From Acidimicrobiales bacterium (GTDB lineage Bacteria; Actinomycetota; Acidimicrobiia; Acidimicrobiales; Aldehydirespiratoraceae): a stretch of 64,000 bases of DNA. How positions within the stretch are numbered: position 1 is the stretch's first letter; every line of letters begins with the position of its first letter. The stretch is from NCBI GenBank assembly GCA_029263175.1, contig JAJCXZ010000111.1:19463-83462 (forward strand). The letters are read 5' to 3'. This document shows positions 6,811-14,899 of the stretch, piece after piece. A program made the position numbers and the translations under genes. The notes under the pieces are model-generated. The model had not been told where the DNA came from, searched no databases, and saw nothing but the letters and a program-made list of their open reading frames with translations.

Positions 6811-7557
6811 ATGGCCGAACCGGGGGCAGCGGAGATCACGGAACGACCGGCGAATGGTCGAGTGTTCGAAGGTGGTCGCCGAATTCGGCTCGGCGATGTG
6901 GACGCCACTGGTCGTTGCCGCCTCGATGCCGCTGTCCGGTACCTCCAGGACGTCGCCCGAGATGACTCCGCCGATTCGGGCCTGATCGATCCGATGACAT
7001 GGGTCGTGCGGCGGGTGATGCTGGAGGTCCACGTTCCGCCGGTGTTTCAGGAGTGGGTCGATGTCGCCACATGGTGCAGTGGGCATGGAAGCCGCTGGGC
7101 CGAACGGCGGACATCGCTGCAGGGGAGCGAGGGCGCCCACATCGAGGCTGTAACCATCTGGATCTATGTCGACGGTGAGTCAGGGCGCCCCAAGGCGCTC
7201 AACCCGGACTTCTTCGAGATCTACGGGCCGACGGCCCAGGCCCGTCACGTGAGCGCCCGTCAGGCGTTGCCGACGACGCCGGCTGACGGGGTAACCGTCG
7301 AGTCTTGGCCGCTGCGCTTCACCGACTTCGACATCCTCGGTCACGTGAACAACGCCGCCCAGTGGGGTCCGGTTGAGGAAGCGCTCAGCCGCATCGATGG
7401 GCCCCGCCAAGCAATCAGGGCCGAGCTCGAGCACGGCCCTGGGGTCGAGCCGGGTTTCGAGACCGAATTGCGGTGGCGAGCCGCAGAAGGTGGTGTCGAT
7501 ACCTGGTTGATGGCGAACGGGAAGGCGGGCAGTGTCGCCCGCGTGCGGCCGCTGTAG
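6811..7557 (+). CDS. Acyl-ACP thioesterase-like double hot-dog protein
   Basis: A 248-aa protein of the acyl-ACP thioesterase family (two hot-dog domains), which releases fatty acids from acyl carrier protein. The first hot-dog covers about residues 18-130 (IRLGDVDATGRCRLDAAVRYLQDVA, and EWVDVATWCSGHGSRWAERR). The second begins at PLRFTDFDILGHVNNAAQWG, where Asp-x-x-x-His-x-x-Asn matches the catalytic Asn-His site of plant and bacterial enzymes. Leaderless start (TACCGT, 6 bases). Acyl chain preference is unknown. Confidence 0.85.
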   Translation: MAEPGAAEITERPANGRVFEGGRRIRLGDVDATGRCRLDAAVRYLQDVARDDSADSGLIDPMTWVVRRVMLEVHVPPVFQEWVDVATWCSGHGSRWAERRTSLQGSEGAHIEAVTIWIYVDGESGRPKALNPDFFEIYGPTAQARHVSARQALPTTPADGVTVESWPLRFTDFDILGHVNNAAQWGPVEEALSRIDGPRQAIRAELEHGPGVEPGFETELRWRAAEGGVDTWLMANGKAGSVARVRPL

Positions 7558-7566
7558 CCCGAAGCG

Positions 7567-8640
7567 CTACGCGGCCCCGAGTGCGTAGAAGAGCAGTCCG
7601 TCGGCGTCACGACGGGTTTCCGCCTCGCCGAGCACCCGAAGATGCTCGAGGTGCGCAAACGTCTCGCTGGCAGCCATGCCGCCCCACGAGCGCTCGCGGA
7701 ACAAGATCTTCATCCATTCATCGACCGGTGCGTCACCAAGACCGTCCGAGGCGTCGCGAAGCACGTCGAGTCGTTCCTCGTGGTGGACCTTGATGTGGTC
7801 GCAGCGATGAGCGGCCTCGTCCATCGGGTGGCCGTGAGCCGGGAGAACCGTTGTCACTCCCTCGAGCGCGGCGACGCGGTCGAGGGAAGCGAAGAATGCG
7901 GCCAGCGGATCGTCGAGTTCGGTGCTTCCGGCAATGTGCGGCGTGATCGTCGGCAAGACATGGTCGCCGGAGAGCAGCACACCCTCCTCGGGGTCCCAGA
8001 GGCAGAGATGATCGATCGTGTGGCCAGGGGTGTGCATTGAGAACCACTCGCGTCCGGCGAACCGTATGGCAGCACCGTCGGCAACCCGGATGGTGGGTTC
8101 GGGAGTCAGGAATCGCTGACCACTGCGCGCGCCATCGCGGATGAAACGGAGCAGTGCTTCGTCGGGCGGAGCTTCGCGCTTCGTGCCCCATGCCGTGGTT
8201 TCGTTCTCCATTCGCGTCTTCCAGAGCTGGAGAATCTCGTCGTCGGTCATGTCGAGCGCTTCGGCGCCCATGTCATCGCTGGCCTCCGACGAAAACGATT
8301 CGAAGCTCTCGTGGGTCAGAATCTCGGCGCCCGAGGCCTCGCGCAGCTGCGTGCTGCCGCCGTAGTGGTCGGGGTGGGAGTGGGTGACGATTGCCGTGTG
8401 GACACGCTCGAGCGGGATCTCGGCCTGCTTGAGACGGTTCATCAACGCATCCCACGAATCCTCGCCGGGGAGGCCGGGATCGACGAGTGCTACGCCGTCG
8501 CCATCGATCAATGCGTAGCAGTTGACGTGACCGAGACCAGGCATCGAGATCGGCAGCTGCATCCGGAGGATTCCCGGTGCGACTTCAATGACGTCCTCGG
8601 ATGCCGGCTCTTGTTCTTGCTTGGTGTACGTCTGCCCCAT
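7567..8640 (-). CDS. Metallo-beta-lactamase-fold hydrolase with C-terminal extension
   Basis: A 357-aa zinc hydrolase. The metal motif THSHPDHYGG (HxHxDH) is near residue 90, with downstream His in MHTPGHTID, Asp in LLSGDHVLP, and His in LPAHGHPM. A C-terminal winged-helix-like region ends in AHLEHLRVLGEAETR, as in the LACTB2/RNase Z-like group of MBL proteins. The ATG at 8640 is used because the longer frame to 8757 overlaps orn completely. Weak ribosome site GAGAGGG. Substrate unknown (glyoxalase II-like or nuclease). Confidence 0.85.
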   Translation of the reverse strand: MGQTYTKQEQEPASEDVIEVAPGILRMQLPISMPGLGHVNCYALIDGDGVALVDPGLPGEDSWDALMNRLKQAEIPLERVHTAIVTHSHPDHYGGSTQLREASGAEILTHESFESFSSEASDDMGAEALDMTDDEILQLWKTRMENETTAWGTKREAPPDEALLRFIRDGARSGQRFLTPEPTIRVADGAAIRFAGREWFSMHTPGHTIDHLCLWDPEEGVLLSGDHVLPTITPHIAGSTELDDPLAAFFASLDRVAALEGVTTVLPAHGHPMDEAAHRCDHIKVHHEERLDVLRDASDGLGDAPVDEWMKILFRERSWGGMAASETFAHLEHLRVLGEAETRRDADGLLFYALGAA

Positions 8641-8653
8641 GACCCTCTCAAGG

Positions 8654-9220
8654 TTACGGGCTCGCAACCTGATCTGTTGATCCGGTTGGCTCGCCGAACA
8701 GCTCGCCGCGGTAGTGGCGGAGCTCGTCGAGGCTCTCGCGAATGTCGTCGAGAGCACGATGGCCTCCGGCCTTCTTCGGAGCGCCTGCGAATGCGTCAGG
8801 CTTCCATCGGCGGGCGAGCTCCTTCAGGGTCGACACATCGATTGAGCGGTAGTGGAGGTATTCCTCGATCTCGGGGAGGTACTCGGCGAGGAACCGTCGA
8901 TCGGTGCCGATCGAGTTGCCGCAGAGGGGAACGGTGCCGGCCTCGGGAATGTGTTCCTTCAGGAACGCGAGTGTTGCGGCGCCCGCTTCTTCGAGGGAAA
9001 CCGTCGATGTCTTGATCGCCTCCAGCAGCCCGCTGCGGGTGTGCATATTGGTGACAAAGTCGTCCATTCCGGCCAGCTCGGCCGCCGTGGCGTGGACGAT
9101 CAGGTCGGGTCCTTCGGCGATCAACTCCAGGTTGTCGTCGGTGAGCAAGGTCGCAATCTCAACAATTACGTGGCGGCCTGGCTCGAGCCCCGTCATCTCT
9201 AGATCCATCCATGCGAGCAT
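8654..9220 (-). CDS. orn: Oligoribonuclease (3'-5' exoribonuclease)
   Basis: A 188-aa DEDDh exonuclease that degrades 2-5 nt RNAs, including pGpG from cyclic-di-GMP turnover. Exo I is [20 protein letters not shown] (Asp and Glu), Exo II lies around [15 protein letters not shown], and Exo III is [17 protein letters not shown]. The ATG at 9220 is chosen because TACCCT is 6 bases upstream and homologues start MLAWMDLE; the upstream ATG at 9268 would run into dut. Divergent from dut. A GGDEF cyclase is present at 34.8-35.8 kb. Confidence 0.95.
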   Translation of the reverse strand: MLAWMDLEMTGLEPGRHVIVEIATLLTDDNLELIAEGPDLIVHATAAELAGMDDFVTNMHTRSGLLEAIKTSTVSLEEAGAATLAFLKEHIPEAGTVPLCGNSIGTDRRFLAEYLPEIEEYLHYRSIDVSTLKELARRWKPDAFAGAPKKAGGHRALDDIRESLDELRHYRGELFGEPTGSTDQVASP

Positions 9221-9259
9221 CGTCTCAGGGTAGACGCCTCGGTCGACTACGTTCGCTTC
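9221..9259. promoter_or_regulatory. Divergent leaderless promoters, orn/dut
   Basis: The orn -10 is TACCCT on the minus strand (9232-9227) with a 6-base spacer to ATG. The dut -10 is TACGTT on the plus strand (9248-9253) with a 6-base spacer to GTG. The 39-base gap leaves no room for untranslated leaders. This fixes both start codons, neither of which is the longest in-frame choice for orn. Confidence 0.6.
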
Positions 9260-9697
9260 GTGCTTCATTTGCCTGTCCTTCGTCTTGACCCCGATCTACC
9301 GCTCCCCGCCTACGCCCGGCCGGGCGATGCCGGCATTGACCTGCTCGCGCGCGAGGACGTCACGCTTGTCGCCGCGGGCGGTCGCGCCCTGGTTCCCACC
9401 GGGATCGCCATCGCCCTGCCCGAGGGTTACGCCGGCTTCGTCCAGCCCCGGAGCGGGCTTGCATTCAAACATGGCGTCACCTGCCTGAACACCCCTGGCC
9501 TGATCGATTCGGGCTACCGCGGGGAGTTGAAGGTGTGCCTGATCAACACCGATCCCATTGTCGACTTCGTCGTCACCCGGGGCGAACGTATTGCCCAGCT
9601 GGTGGTGCAGGCGGTCGAGCACGTGAACTTCGTGGAGGTCGCCGATCTCGAGGAGAGCTCGCGGGGTGACAAGGGCTTCGGCTCGACCGGCCGGTAG
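9260..9697 (+). CDS. dut: dUTP diphosphatase
   Basis: A 145-aa trimeric dUTPase that hydrolyses dUTP to dUMP, keeping uracil out of DNA and feeding dTMP synthesis. All five motifs are present: [10 protein letters not shown] (1), [14 protein letters not shown] (2), [16 protein letters not shown] (3, with the catalytic Asp), GERIAQLVV (4) and the P-loop-like KGFGSTGR at the C-terminus (5). GTG start with TACGTT 6 bases upstream. Normal length. Confidence 0.97.
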   Translation: MLHLPVLRLDPDLPLPAYARPGDAGIDLLAREDVTLVAAGGRALVPTGIAIALPEGYAGFVQPRSGLAFKHGVTCLNTPGLIDSGYRGELKVCLINTDPIVDFVVTRGERIAQLVVQAVEHVNFVEVADLEESSRGDKGFGSTGR

Positions 9698-9706
9698 CCG
9701 GGCCGG

Positions 9707-10102
9707 TCAGTCGTCGTCGGCGCCGGCGATCTTGCGGAGGCGCAGCCACCCGCGGGACCCATCGAGGTCATAGTCATCGATCAGACCGGAAGTGATCGCG
9801 TCGAAGCGGTGGACAGCGGCATCGCTGAGAGCTGCCTCCACTGAGCGCTCGGCGTGTAGCTCGAGTGCTCCGTCGTCGATGCGGAAGACCACGCGGAGCT
9901 CCTGCTCGGTGTCCTCACCGCCATCGATCCCGTCAAGCAGCAAGATCACGGCTTCATCGATTGCGAGACGAAGATCGTCGATCTCGGAGAATGACATGCC
10001 TTGTCGCAACCCGAGCGCGGCGGCGCCCACGCGGACGATCCGGCCGTATTCAGAGCGGGCCGGGACGCGGAGCAACACCTCATCGGTGCCTGCATCGATC
10101 AC
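9707..10102 (-). CDS. RsbW-like anti-sigma factor / serine kinase domain protein
   Basis: A 131-aa protein resembling the HATPase_c-like anti-sigma regulatory factors (RsbW/SpoIIAB). The N-box-like stretch MSFSEIDDLRLAIDEAVILLL matches the LRLAVDEA signature. The C-terminal ATP-lid glycines are degenerate, so kinase activity is doubtful. The C-terminal domain is acidic. No sigma factor or antagonist lies next to it. It faces dut, with 9 bases between stops. The role in a partner-switching stress pathway is inferred. Confidence 0.65.
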   Translation of the reverse strand: MIDAGTDEVLLRVPARSEYGRIVRVGAAALGLRQGMSFSEIDDLRLAIDEAVILLLDGIDGGEDTEQELRVVFRIDDGALELHAERSVEAALSDAAVHRFDAITSGLIDDYDLDGSRGWLRLRKIAGADDD

Positions 10103-10170
10103 CTGAGCAGTCTTTCACGTCGAGGCCGGTCGTCGCGACCGCGGGCAGTGGGGGCGCTACCGTTTGCCCC

Positions 10171-10692
10171 ATGACTGTGCTCGTTGACGCTGCGGCCTGG
10201 GAATGGCGTGGTGCGAAATGGGCACATCTTGTGAGCGACGAGTCCTATGACGAACTCCACGAGTTCGCTCGCCGGATCGGCAAGCGCCGGCTGGGCTTTC
10301 AGGGCGACCACTACGACATCGAAGCGGTCGATCGTGAGCGAGCGATCGACCTCGGTGCCGAGGTTGTCGACAGTCGGGTGCTGGTTCGTCGATTGCGGGC
10401 GGCGGGCCTTCGCCGCCGCAACCACAAGCCGACCTGGCGGCGAGTGGCTGCTGCCCCGATCGGGGAGCTGCTGTCTGGGGTCCCCGAGCGACTGATGGGC
10501 ACGGTCGGTCGGCTGGGCGACGTCGATCGACGAAGCCGGTCGAGCGCGTATGTCGACGAGACGCACGTCGTCGCATTGTTCGACTACTCCGCGGAATTGA
10601 CCTTGCCCACAAGAGTGCACGCCGATCTCGTTTGGGCCGGCGAACCTCGAGTCGATGGCGAGCGGAGCCTTGAACTCTTCATTGCTCGTTGA
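10171..10692 (+). CDS. DUF4031 domain protein
   Basis: A 173-aa protein whose first about 85 residues match DUF4031: MTVLVDAAAWEWRGAKWAHL, ELHEFARRIGKRRLGFQGDHYDI and a following ERAIDLGAEVVDSR. The C-terminal half, ending AELTLPTRVHADLVWAG, is an extension without a recognised domain. Leaderless start (TACCGT, 7-base spacer). DUF4031 is common in Actinobacteria and phages, with no established function. The stop is 13 bases before a long palindrome that also ends the convergent sulfatase. Confidence 0.75.
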   Translation: MTVLVDAAAWEWRGAKWAHLVSDESYDELHEFARRIGKRRLGFQGDHYDIEAVDRERAIDLGAEVVDSRVLVRRLRAAGLRRRNHKPTWRRVAAAPIGELLSGVPERLMGTVGRLGDVDRRSRSSAYVDETHVVALFDYSAELTLPTRVHADLVWAGEPRVDGERSLELFIAR

Positions 10693-10705
10693 CCCATCGA
10701 GTTCG

Positions 10706-10744
10706 CCTAACGCACACTGGGGTCTGTCCCCAGCGTGCGTTAGG
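10706..10744. repeat. REP-like palindrome (GGGGTCTGTCCCC core), copy 1
   Basis: Arms of 17 bases with one mismatch (10706-10722 and 10728-10744) and loop TCTGT. The core CTGGGGTCTGTCCCCAG is shared with copies at 36693 and 38529, and in degenerate form at 25964. It lies between two convergent genes and overlaps the sulfatase stop codon, so it may also terminate transcription from both sides. Confidence 0.75.
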
Positions 10745-12155
10745 ACGGGTAGGGCTCGTCGCCGACTTCGGCTTGGAGTCGGGCGAGCTCAGTGCCGAGA
10801 TCGGCGCGAATCTCTGAGTAGGCAGGGTCGTCGATCACGTTGTTGATCTCGAGTGGGTCGGCCACGAGATCGAAGAGTTCCCACTCCATGGGATCGATCG
10901 GGCCGTGGGCGCCGGGTTGATCGAGCGGATCGTTGTAGTAGCAGATGAGCTTGTGCGTCCGGGTCCGCACGCCGTAGTGGGCCGGACAGTTGTGGGCGCC
11001 GTCGCGGTGCATCCAGTAGCGGTAGTACATCGACGTCGGCCAGTCGTCGGGTGTTTCGCCATCGAGGATCGGAGCGAACGAGCGGCCTTGGACATCCTCG
11101 GGGATTGCGACGCCCATCAGATCCAACAGCGTCGGGGCAAAGTCGACGTTGACCACGATGTCGTCAGACGTCACTCCCGCCGCCACGCGATCCGGGTACT
11201 GGATGAGCAGTGGCATCGAGAGGGACTCCTCGTACATCAACCGCTTGTCGAACATGCCGTGGTCGCCGAGAAAGAAGCCCTGATCCGACGTGTAGACGAC
11301 GATCGTGTTGTCGGCCAGACCGGTGTCGTCCAGATGGTCGAGCAGGCGCCCGACCCCATCGTCGACGGCGGCCACGACTCGGAGGTAGTCCTTGATGTAG
11401 CGCTGGTAGCGCCAGTCGATCTCCTCGTCGAGGGTCAGACCGTCTGGCACCACGGCCTTGAGATCGATGATGGGATGGAGGTCCATCATCTGCATGCGCG
11501 TGGCCTGCACGACTTCGGACCGGCCCACCAGATCGTCCCGGAATGTGGCGGGTTGGGGGATCTCGACATCGTCGTACATGGTGAAATGGCGTGGCGCCGG
11601 CTCCCAGGTGCGATGCGGTGCCTTGTGATGGCAGAACAGGGCGAATGGCTGATCGCGGCATTGATCGATGAACCGCACGCTGTCGTCGGTGATCAGATCG
11701 GTGACGTAACCGCCTCGCTCGACGATCTCGCCTCCCGGCCGAAGCATGACGGGGTTGTGGTAGTGGCCCTGCCCGGGAAGCACCTGCCAGAAATCGAATC
11801 CGGCAGGGTCGGCACCGGGCCCGTGGCCGAGGTGCCACTTGCCGATCATGCCGGTGGTGTAACCGGCCGCCTGCAGTGACTTCGGGAACGTCCACAGCGT
11901 GTTGTCGAGTGGCGTGGCGAGCGTCGTGACGCCGTTGACATGGTTGTAGGTGCCGGTGAGGATCGCGGCTCGGCTCGGCGCACAGATCGAGTTGGTGCAG
12001 AACGCTGAATCCATGCGGATGCCGTTGGTGGCAATGCGGTCGAGGTTTGGCGTCTGGTTGATCCGGCTCCCGTACGCGGAGATGGCGTGCGACGCGTGAT
12101 CGTCGCTCATGATGAACAGCAGGTTTGGTTGTCGAGAGTTCGCGTTCGAGGGCAC
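10740..12155 (-). CDS. Sulfatase (formylglycine-dependent)
   Basis: A 471-aa alkaline-phosphatase-superfamily sulfatase. The signature C-x-P-S-R is present (SICAPSRAAILTG, Cys58 as the formylglycine precursor). Metal-site Asp pairs are in FIMSDDHASH, and later in YTSDQGFFLGDHGMFDK. PHRTWEP and a C-terminal LFDLVADPLEINN complete the family pattern. No signal peptide is seen, so it is probably cytosolic or exported by an unseen route. No formylglycine-generating enzyme lies in the window. The sulfated substrate (glycan or choline-like ester) is unknown; marine bacteria often carry many such genes. Confidence 0.92.
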   Translation of the reverse strand: MPSNANSRQPNLLFIMSDDHASHAISAYGSRINQTPNLDRIATNGIRMDSAFCTNSICAPSRAAILTGTYNHVNGVTTLATPLDNTLWTFPKSLQAAGYTTGMIGKWHLGHGPGADPAGFDFWQVLPGQGHYHNPVMLRPGGEIVERGGYVTDLITDDSVRFIDQCRDQPFALFCHHKAPHRTWEPAPRHFTMYDDVEIPQPATFRDDLVGRSEVVQATRMQMMDLHPIIDLKAVVPDGLTLDEEIDWRYQRYIKDYLRVVAAVDDGVGRLLDHLDDTGLADNTIVVYTSDQGFFLGDHGMFDKRLMYEESLSMPLLIQYPDRVAAGVTSDDIVVNVDFAPTLLDLMGVAIPEDVQGRSFAPILDGETPDDWPTSMYYRYWMHRDGAHNCPAHYGVRTRTHKLICYYNDPLDQPGAHGPIDPMEWELFDLVADPLEINNVIDDPAYSEIRADLGTELARLQAEVGDEPYPS

Positions 12156-12186
12156 GCCGGGAATCTAGATCCTCGATGAGGCAGGG

Positions 12187-13428
12187 TCAGTCCTGGGAGA
12201 CGAAGCGCTCGCCTGGTCGCTCGGCCAGCACCTCTTTGAATGTTTCCAATGCATCGTCGTTCTCCACCTGGCGGTTCTCGGCGATGGATCTGGCGAAGCG
12301 ATGCTCGATGAACTCGTGGATCAGCTCGGCATCATCGAAGCGATCCCGGTATTCGTCGGTTATGGCCTCGATCACCGGTTCGTAGTTGTCGGTGAGCCAG
12401 CGGTGGGCCTTTGTCGCCTCGGGCAGCGCGCGCCCTGCCTGCCGTTCCATCAACAGTCCATAGGCATCGAGTGCGTTGAGGAGCTGGCGGGCCTGATTCT
12501 CCTGGGCTTCGAGCCCGGTGAGACGACGGAGCCGGAGGTGGGCGTGACCCTCCTCCAGCACGACCGGCCGGAAGCGCAACCGTGAGCCGTCGGCTGAGCG
12601 GGACACGCTCATCTCCTCGACATCGAAGCCCAGCGCGTTCAACCGCTCCACGCGCTGGCGGATCCGCCACCGCTCCGACGTATCGACCTCGTCCTCCCGG
12701 GTGAGCTCCCACCAGAGGCGGTCGTAGCGATCGCCGAGGTCATTCACGATCTCGACGGGATCGACATCGGCTGGTAGGTAGCCGGCAGCCTGGGCATCGA
12801 GGAGACCACCGCCGATGTTCTCCCGGGCGATCGTCAGATCGTGCTGGCGTCTCTCGCTGCTCAGCGACTCCTGCCAATCGCCTGTCTCGGCGTCGACGAG
12901 GTAGGCCGTCAGTGCGCCTGCGTCGCGACGGAACAACACGTTGGCGAGCGAGACATCGCCCCAGAAGAACCCCACCAGGTGAAGCCGGGCGAGCAGTACG
13001 ACAGCCGCGTCGAGCAGACGATCGCGGACGTCCTCGGTGAACGTGCTGCGAAACAGGTACTGATACGGGAGAGAGAACTCCAGATAGCGGGTGATCAATA
13101 CCGCGTCGAGGTCGTCTCCCTCCGATGACCGTCGACCCTGCACCACACCCACTGGTGTCACCGAGGGCATGTGCTCGTCTTCCAGTCGGCGCAACATTCG
13201 GAACTCGGAGTCAGCCAACGCGGGGCTTGTCTCCTTGACGGCGTAGACCTGTCCCTCGTAGTCCACCATCCGAACCACATGTCGGCTGAGCCCGCGCGGA
13301 ATCTGAACGACCCCGGCCGTCTCGGCAGTCCAACTCTCCAAAGCGACCCCCCAGGGCAGGTCGAGAAAGTCGGGGCGGCCCTGACGGATTGTTATCGTGA
13401 GTTCGTCGTACGGCTTGGCGGGTGCCAT
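12187..13428 (-). CDS. DUF4032 kinase-like protein
   Basis: A 413-aa protein with an N-terminal lipopolysaccharide-kinase-like fold (VYAVKETSPALADSEFRMLRR giving the ATP-Lys strand, then LARLHLVGFFWGDVSLANVLF for the catalytic loop with an Asp that fits HxD variants) and a C-terminal DUF4032. VVLEEGHAHLRLRRLTG and WLTDNYEPVI follow. The ATG at 13428 starts MAPAKPYDELTI; the longer frame to 13629 overlaps the M20 peptidase. Widely conserved in Actinobacteria with unknown substrate. Confidence 0.8.
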   Translation of the reverse strand: MAPAKPYDELTITIRQGRPDFLDLPWGVALESWTAETAGVVQIPRGLSRHVVRMVDYEGQVYAVKETSPALADSEFRMLRRLEDEHMPSVTPVGVVQGRRSSEGDDLDAVLITRYLEFSLPYQYLFRSTFTEDVRDRLLDAAVVLLARLHLVGFFWGDVSLANVLFRRDAGALTAYLVDAETGDWQESLSSERRQHDLTIARENIGGGLLDAQAAGYLPADVDPVEIVNDLGDRYDRLWWELTREDEVDTSERWRIRQRVERLNALGFDVEEMSVSRSADGSRLRFRPVVLEEGHAHLRLRRLTGLEAQENQARQLLNALDAYGLLMERQAGRALPEATKAHRWLTDNYEPVIEAITDEYRDRFDDAELIHEFIEHRFARSIAENRQVENDDALETFKEVLAERPGERFVSQD

Positions 13429-13459
13429 CGTGGGCGGAGCGGAGCAGGGCGGGGCCTGC

Positions 13460-14803
13460 CTAGGGCCGGCCGGTTTCGTCGAAGCCGCGCACGATGTGAT
13501 CCCAGAAGTCGGTGACCAGGCGCAGTGACTCCAGATCGATGCGCTCATTGTTGCCGTGGAACCGAGTGCCGAAGTCGGCCATGTCGATGCTCGGCGAGAA
13601 GATGCCTGCGCCGTAGACAGTGGCGCCATACGGGCGATAGAAGCGAGCGTCGGTTCCTCCGACGATCAGCCCGGGGTGCACCCGAGCCGTTGGGTCGGCC
13701 GCATGAACGGCCGACTCGATCACGTCCCACATCGGAGTCTCCTGTGGTGACCGGCTGGCCGCGCGGTCGCTGAGCACCTCGATGTCGACATGATCGGCAA
13801 GGTCGCCGATGGCGGCTTGCAGCTCGGCGCGCACATAATCCGCGTCCTGGCCGGGCAGGGTGCGGATGTCGACGTCGATGTGGACCGCGTCGGGGATGAC
13901 GTTGATCTTCTGCCCACCGTGCACGATGTTGGGCGAGATCGACATGTGTGAACAGGCGTGGAGCATTTTTCCGCCGAGATCACCGAGCGCGACTGCCGTG
14001 TCCCACACTCGTTCAGGATCCATGAGCGCGGCGCGCATGTCGCCTTCGAGCCCGAGCGCATCGAGAAGGCCGACCCAGAGGTCGTCGAGCTGGGGCGTGG
14101 GGCGATGCGCACCGAGCCGGCGAAGCACTTCTGCCGCTTTCAGAAGAGCGTTGTCTGCCCCGAGGGGCATCGATCCGTGCCCCGGGGTTCCTCGCACGGT
14201 GAGCCGAACGCCGCCGGCACCCTTCTCGGCCACGTTGATCAGCACCGAACGGCCGCTGCCGTGGCTGAAACCGAAACCACCCATCTCCGTGAGCACGTAG
14301 TCGGCCATGACCGCATCGTGCTCGTTCTCGAGCATCCAGTCGGCACCCCACGTGCCGCCCGCTTCCTCATCCGCGACGGCGAAGTAGATGAGGTCGCCCT
14401 TCGGCTTGTGGCCGGTGCGGGCGAGGTTCTTGAAGGTCACGGCCATGGAGGAAGTGAGGTTCAGCATGTCGATGGCGCCGCGACCCCAGACCTCTCCGTC
14501 GATGATCTCGCCACCGAATGGATCGTGGTCCCAGCCATCGATATTGACAGGCACGACGTCGGTGTGGCCCATCAAACACAGTGATGGAGCATTCGGATCG
14601 CTGCCTTCGATCCGGGCCACCAACGATCCCCGCCCGGGAGCCGGCTCGAAGCGCTGAACATCCAGGCCACCGCCCTCGAGGAAACCCTGGAGCGTGTCAA
14701 CCGAGCGCAGTTCCTGGCCGGACTCTTTCGACCCATCGTTCACGCATTCATTGCGGATGAGTTGCTGGAGGAGTTCAGTGGTCGTGTCGACGAGTTCGGC
14801 CAT
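13460..14803 (-). CDS. M20-family metallopeptidase / amidohydrolase
   Basis: A 447-aa M20 dipeptidase or deacylase. The zinc ligands are visible in order: CLMGHTDVVPV, GRGAIDMLNLTSS, AVADEEAGG, and a terminal His in DFGTRFHGNNERI. A lid/dimerisation domain lies between (VRGTPGHGSMPLGADNALL). Close to ArgE/DapE/CPG2-type enzymes; the substrate is probably an N-acyl amino acid or dipeptide. Leaderless start (TAGGGT, 6 bases). Divergent from lysC, 96 bases apart. Confidence 0.9.
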   Translation of the reverse strand: MAELVDTTTELLQQLIRNECVNDGSKESGQELRSVDTLQGFLEGGGLDVQRFEPAPGRGSLVARIEGSDPNAPSLCLMGHTDVVPVNIDGWDHDPFGGEIIDGEVWGRGAIDMLNLTSSMAVTFKNLARTGHKPKGDLIYFAVADEEAGGTWGADWMLENEHDAVMADYVLTEMGGFGFSHGSGRSVLINVAEKGAGGVRLTVRGTPGHGSMPLGADNALLKAAEVLRRLGAHRPTPQLDDLWVGLLDALGLEGDMRAALMDPERVWDTAVALGDLGGKMLHACSHMSISPNIVHGGQKINVIPDAVHIDVDIRTLPGQDADYVRAELQAAIGDLADHVDIEVLSDRAASRSPQETPMWDVIESAVHAADPTARVHPGLIVGGTDARFYRPYGATVYGAGIFSPSIDMADFGTRFHGNNERIDLESLRLVTDFWDHIVRGFDETGRP

Positions 14804-14899
14804 GTCGTTACCCTATTCCGAGACACGTGTTCGGGTTGGCTTGGGCGGGTGTCAGAACTCAGGCGGGCCAGGATTGCCGGGACGCTACGATTGGTCCCC

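Noticed and set aside
10905..11879. 324-codon ORF antisense to the sulfatase
   Set aside because: The sulfatase has an intact CAPSR site and full domain; the opposite frame has no start signal or motif.
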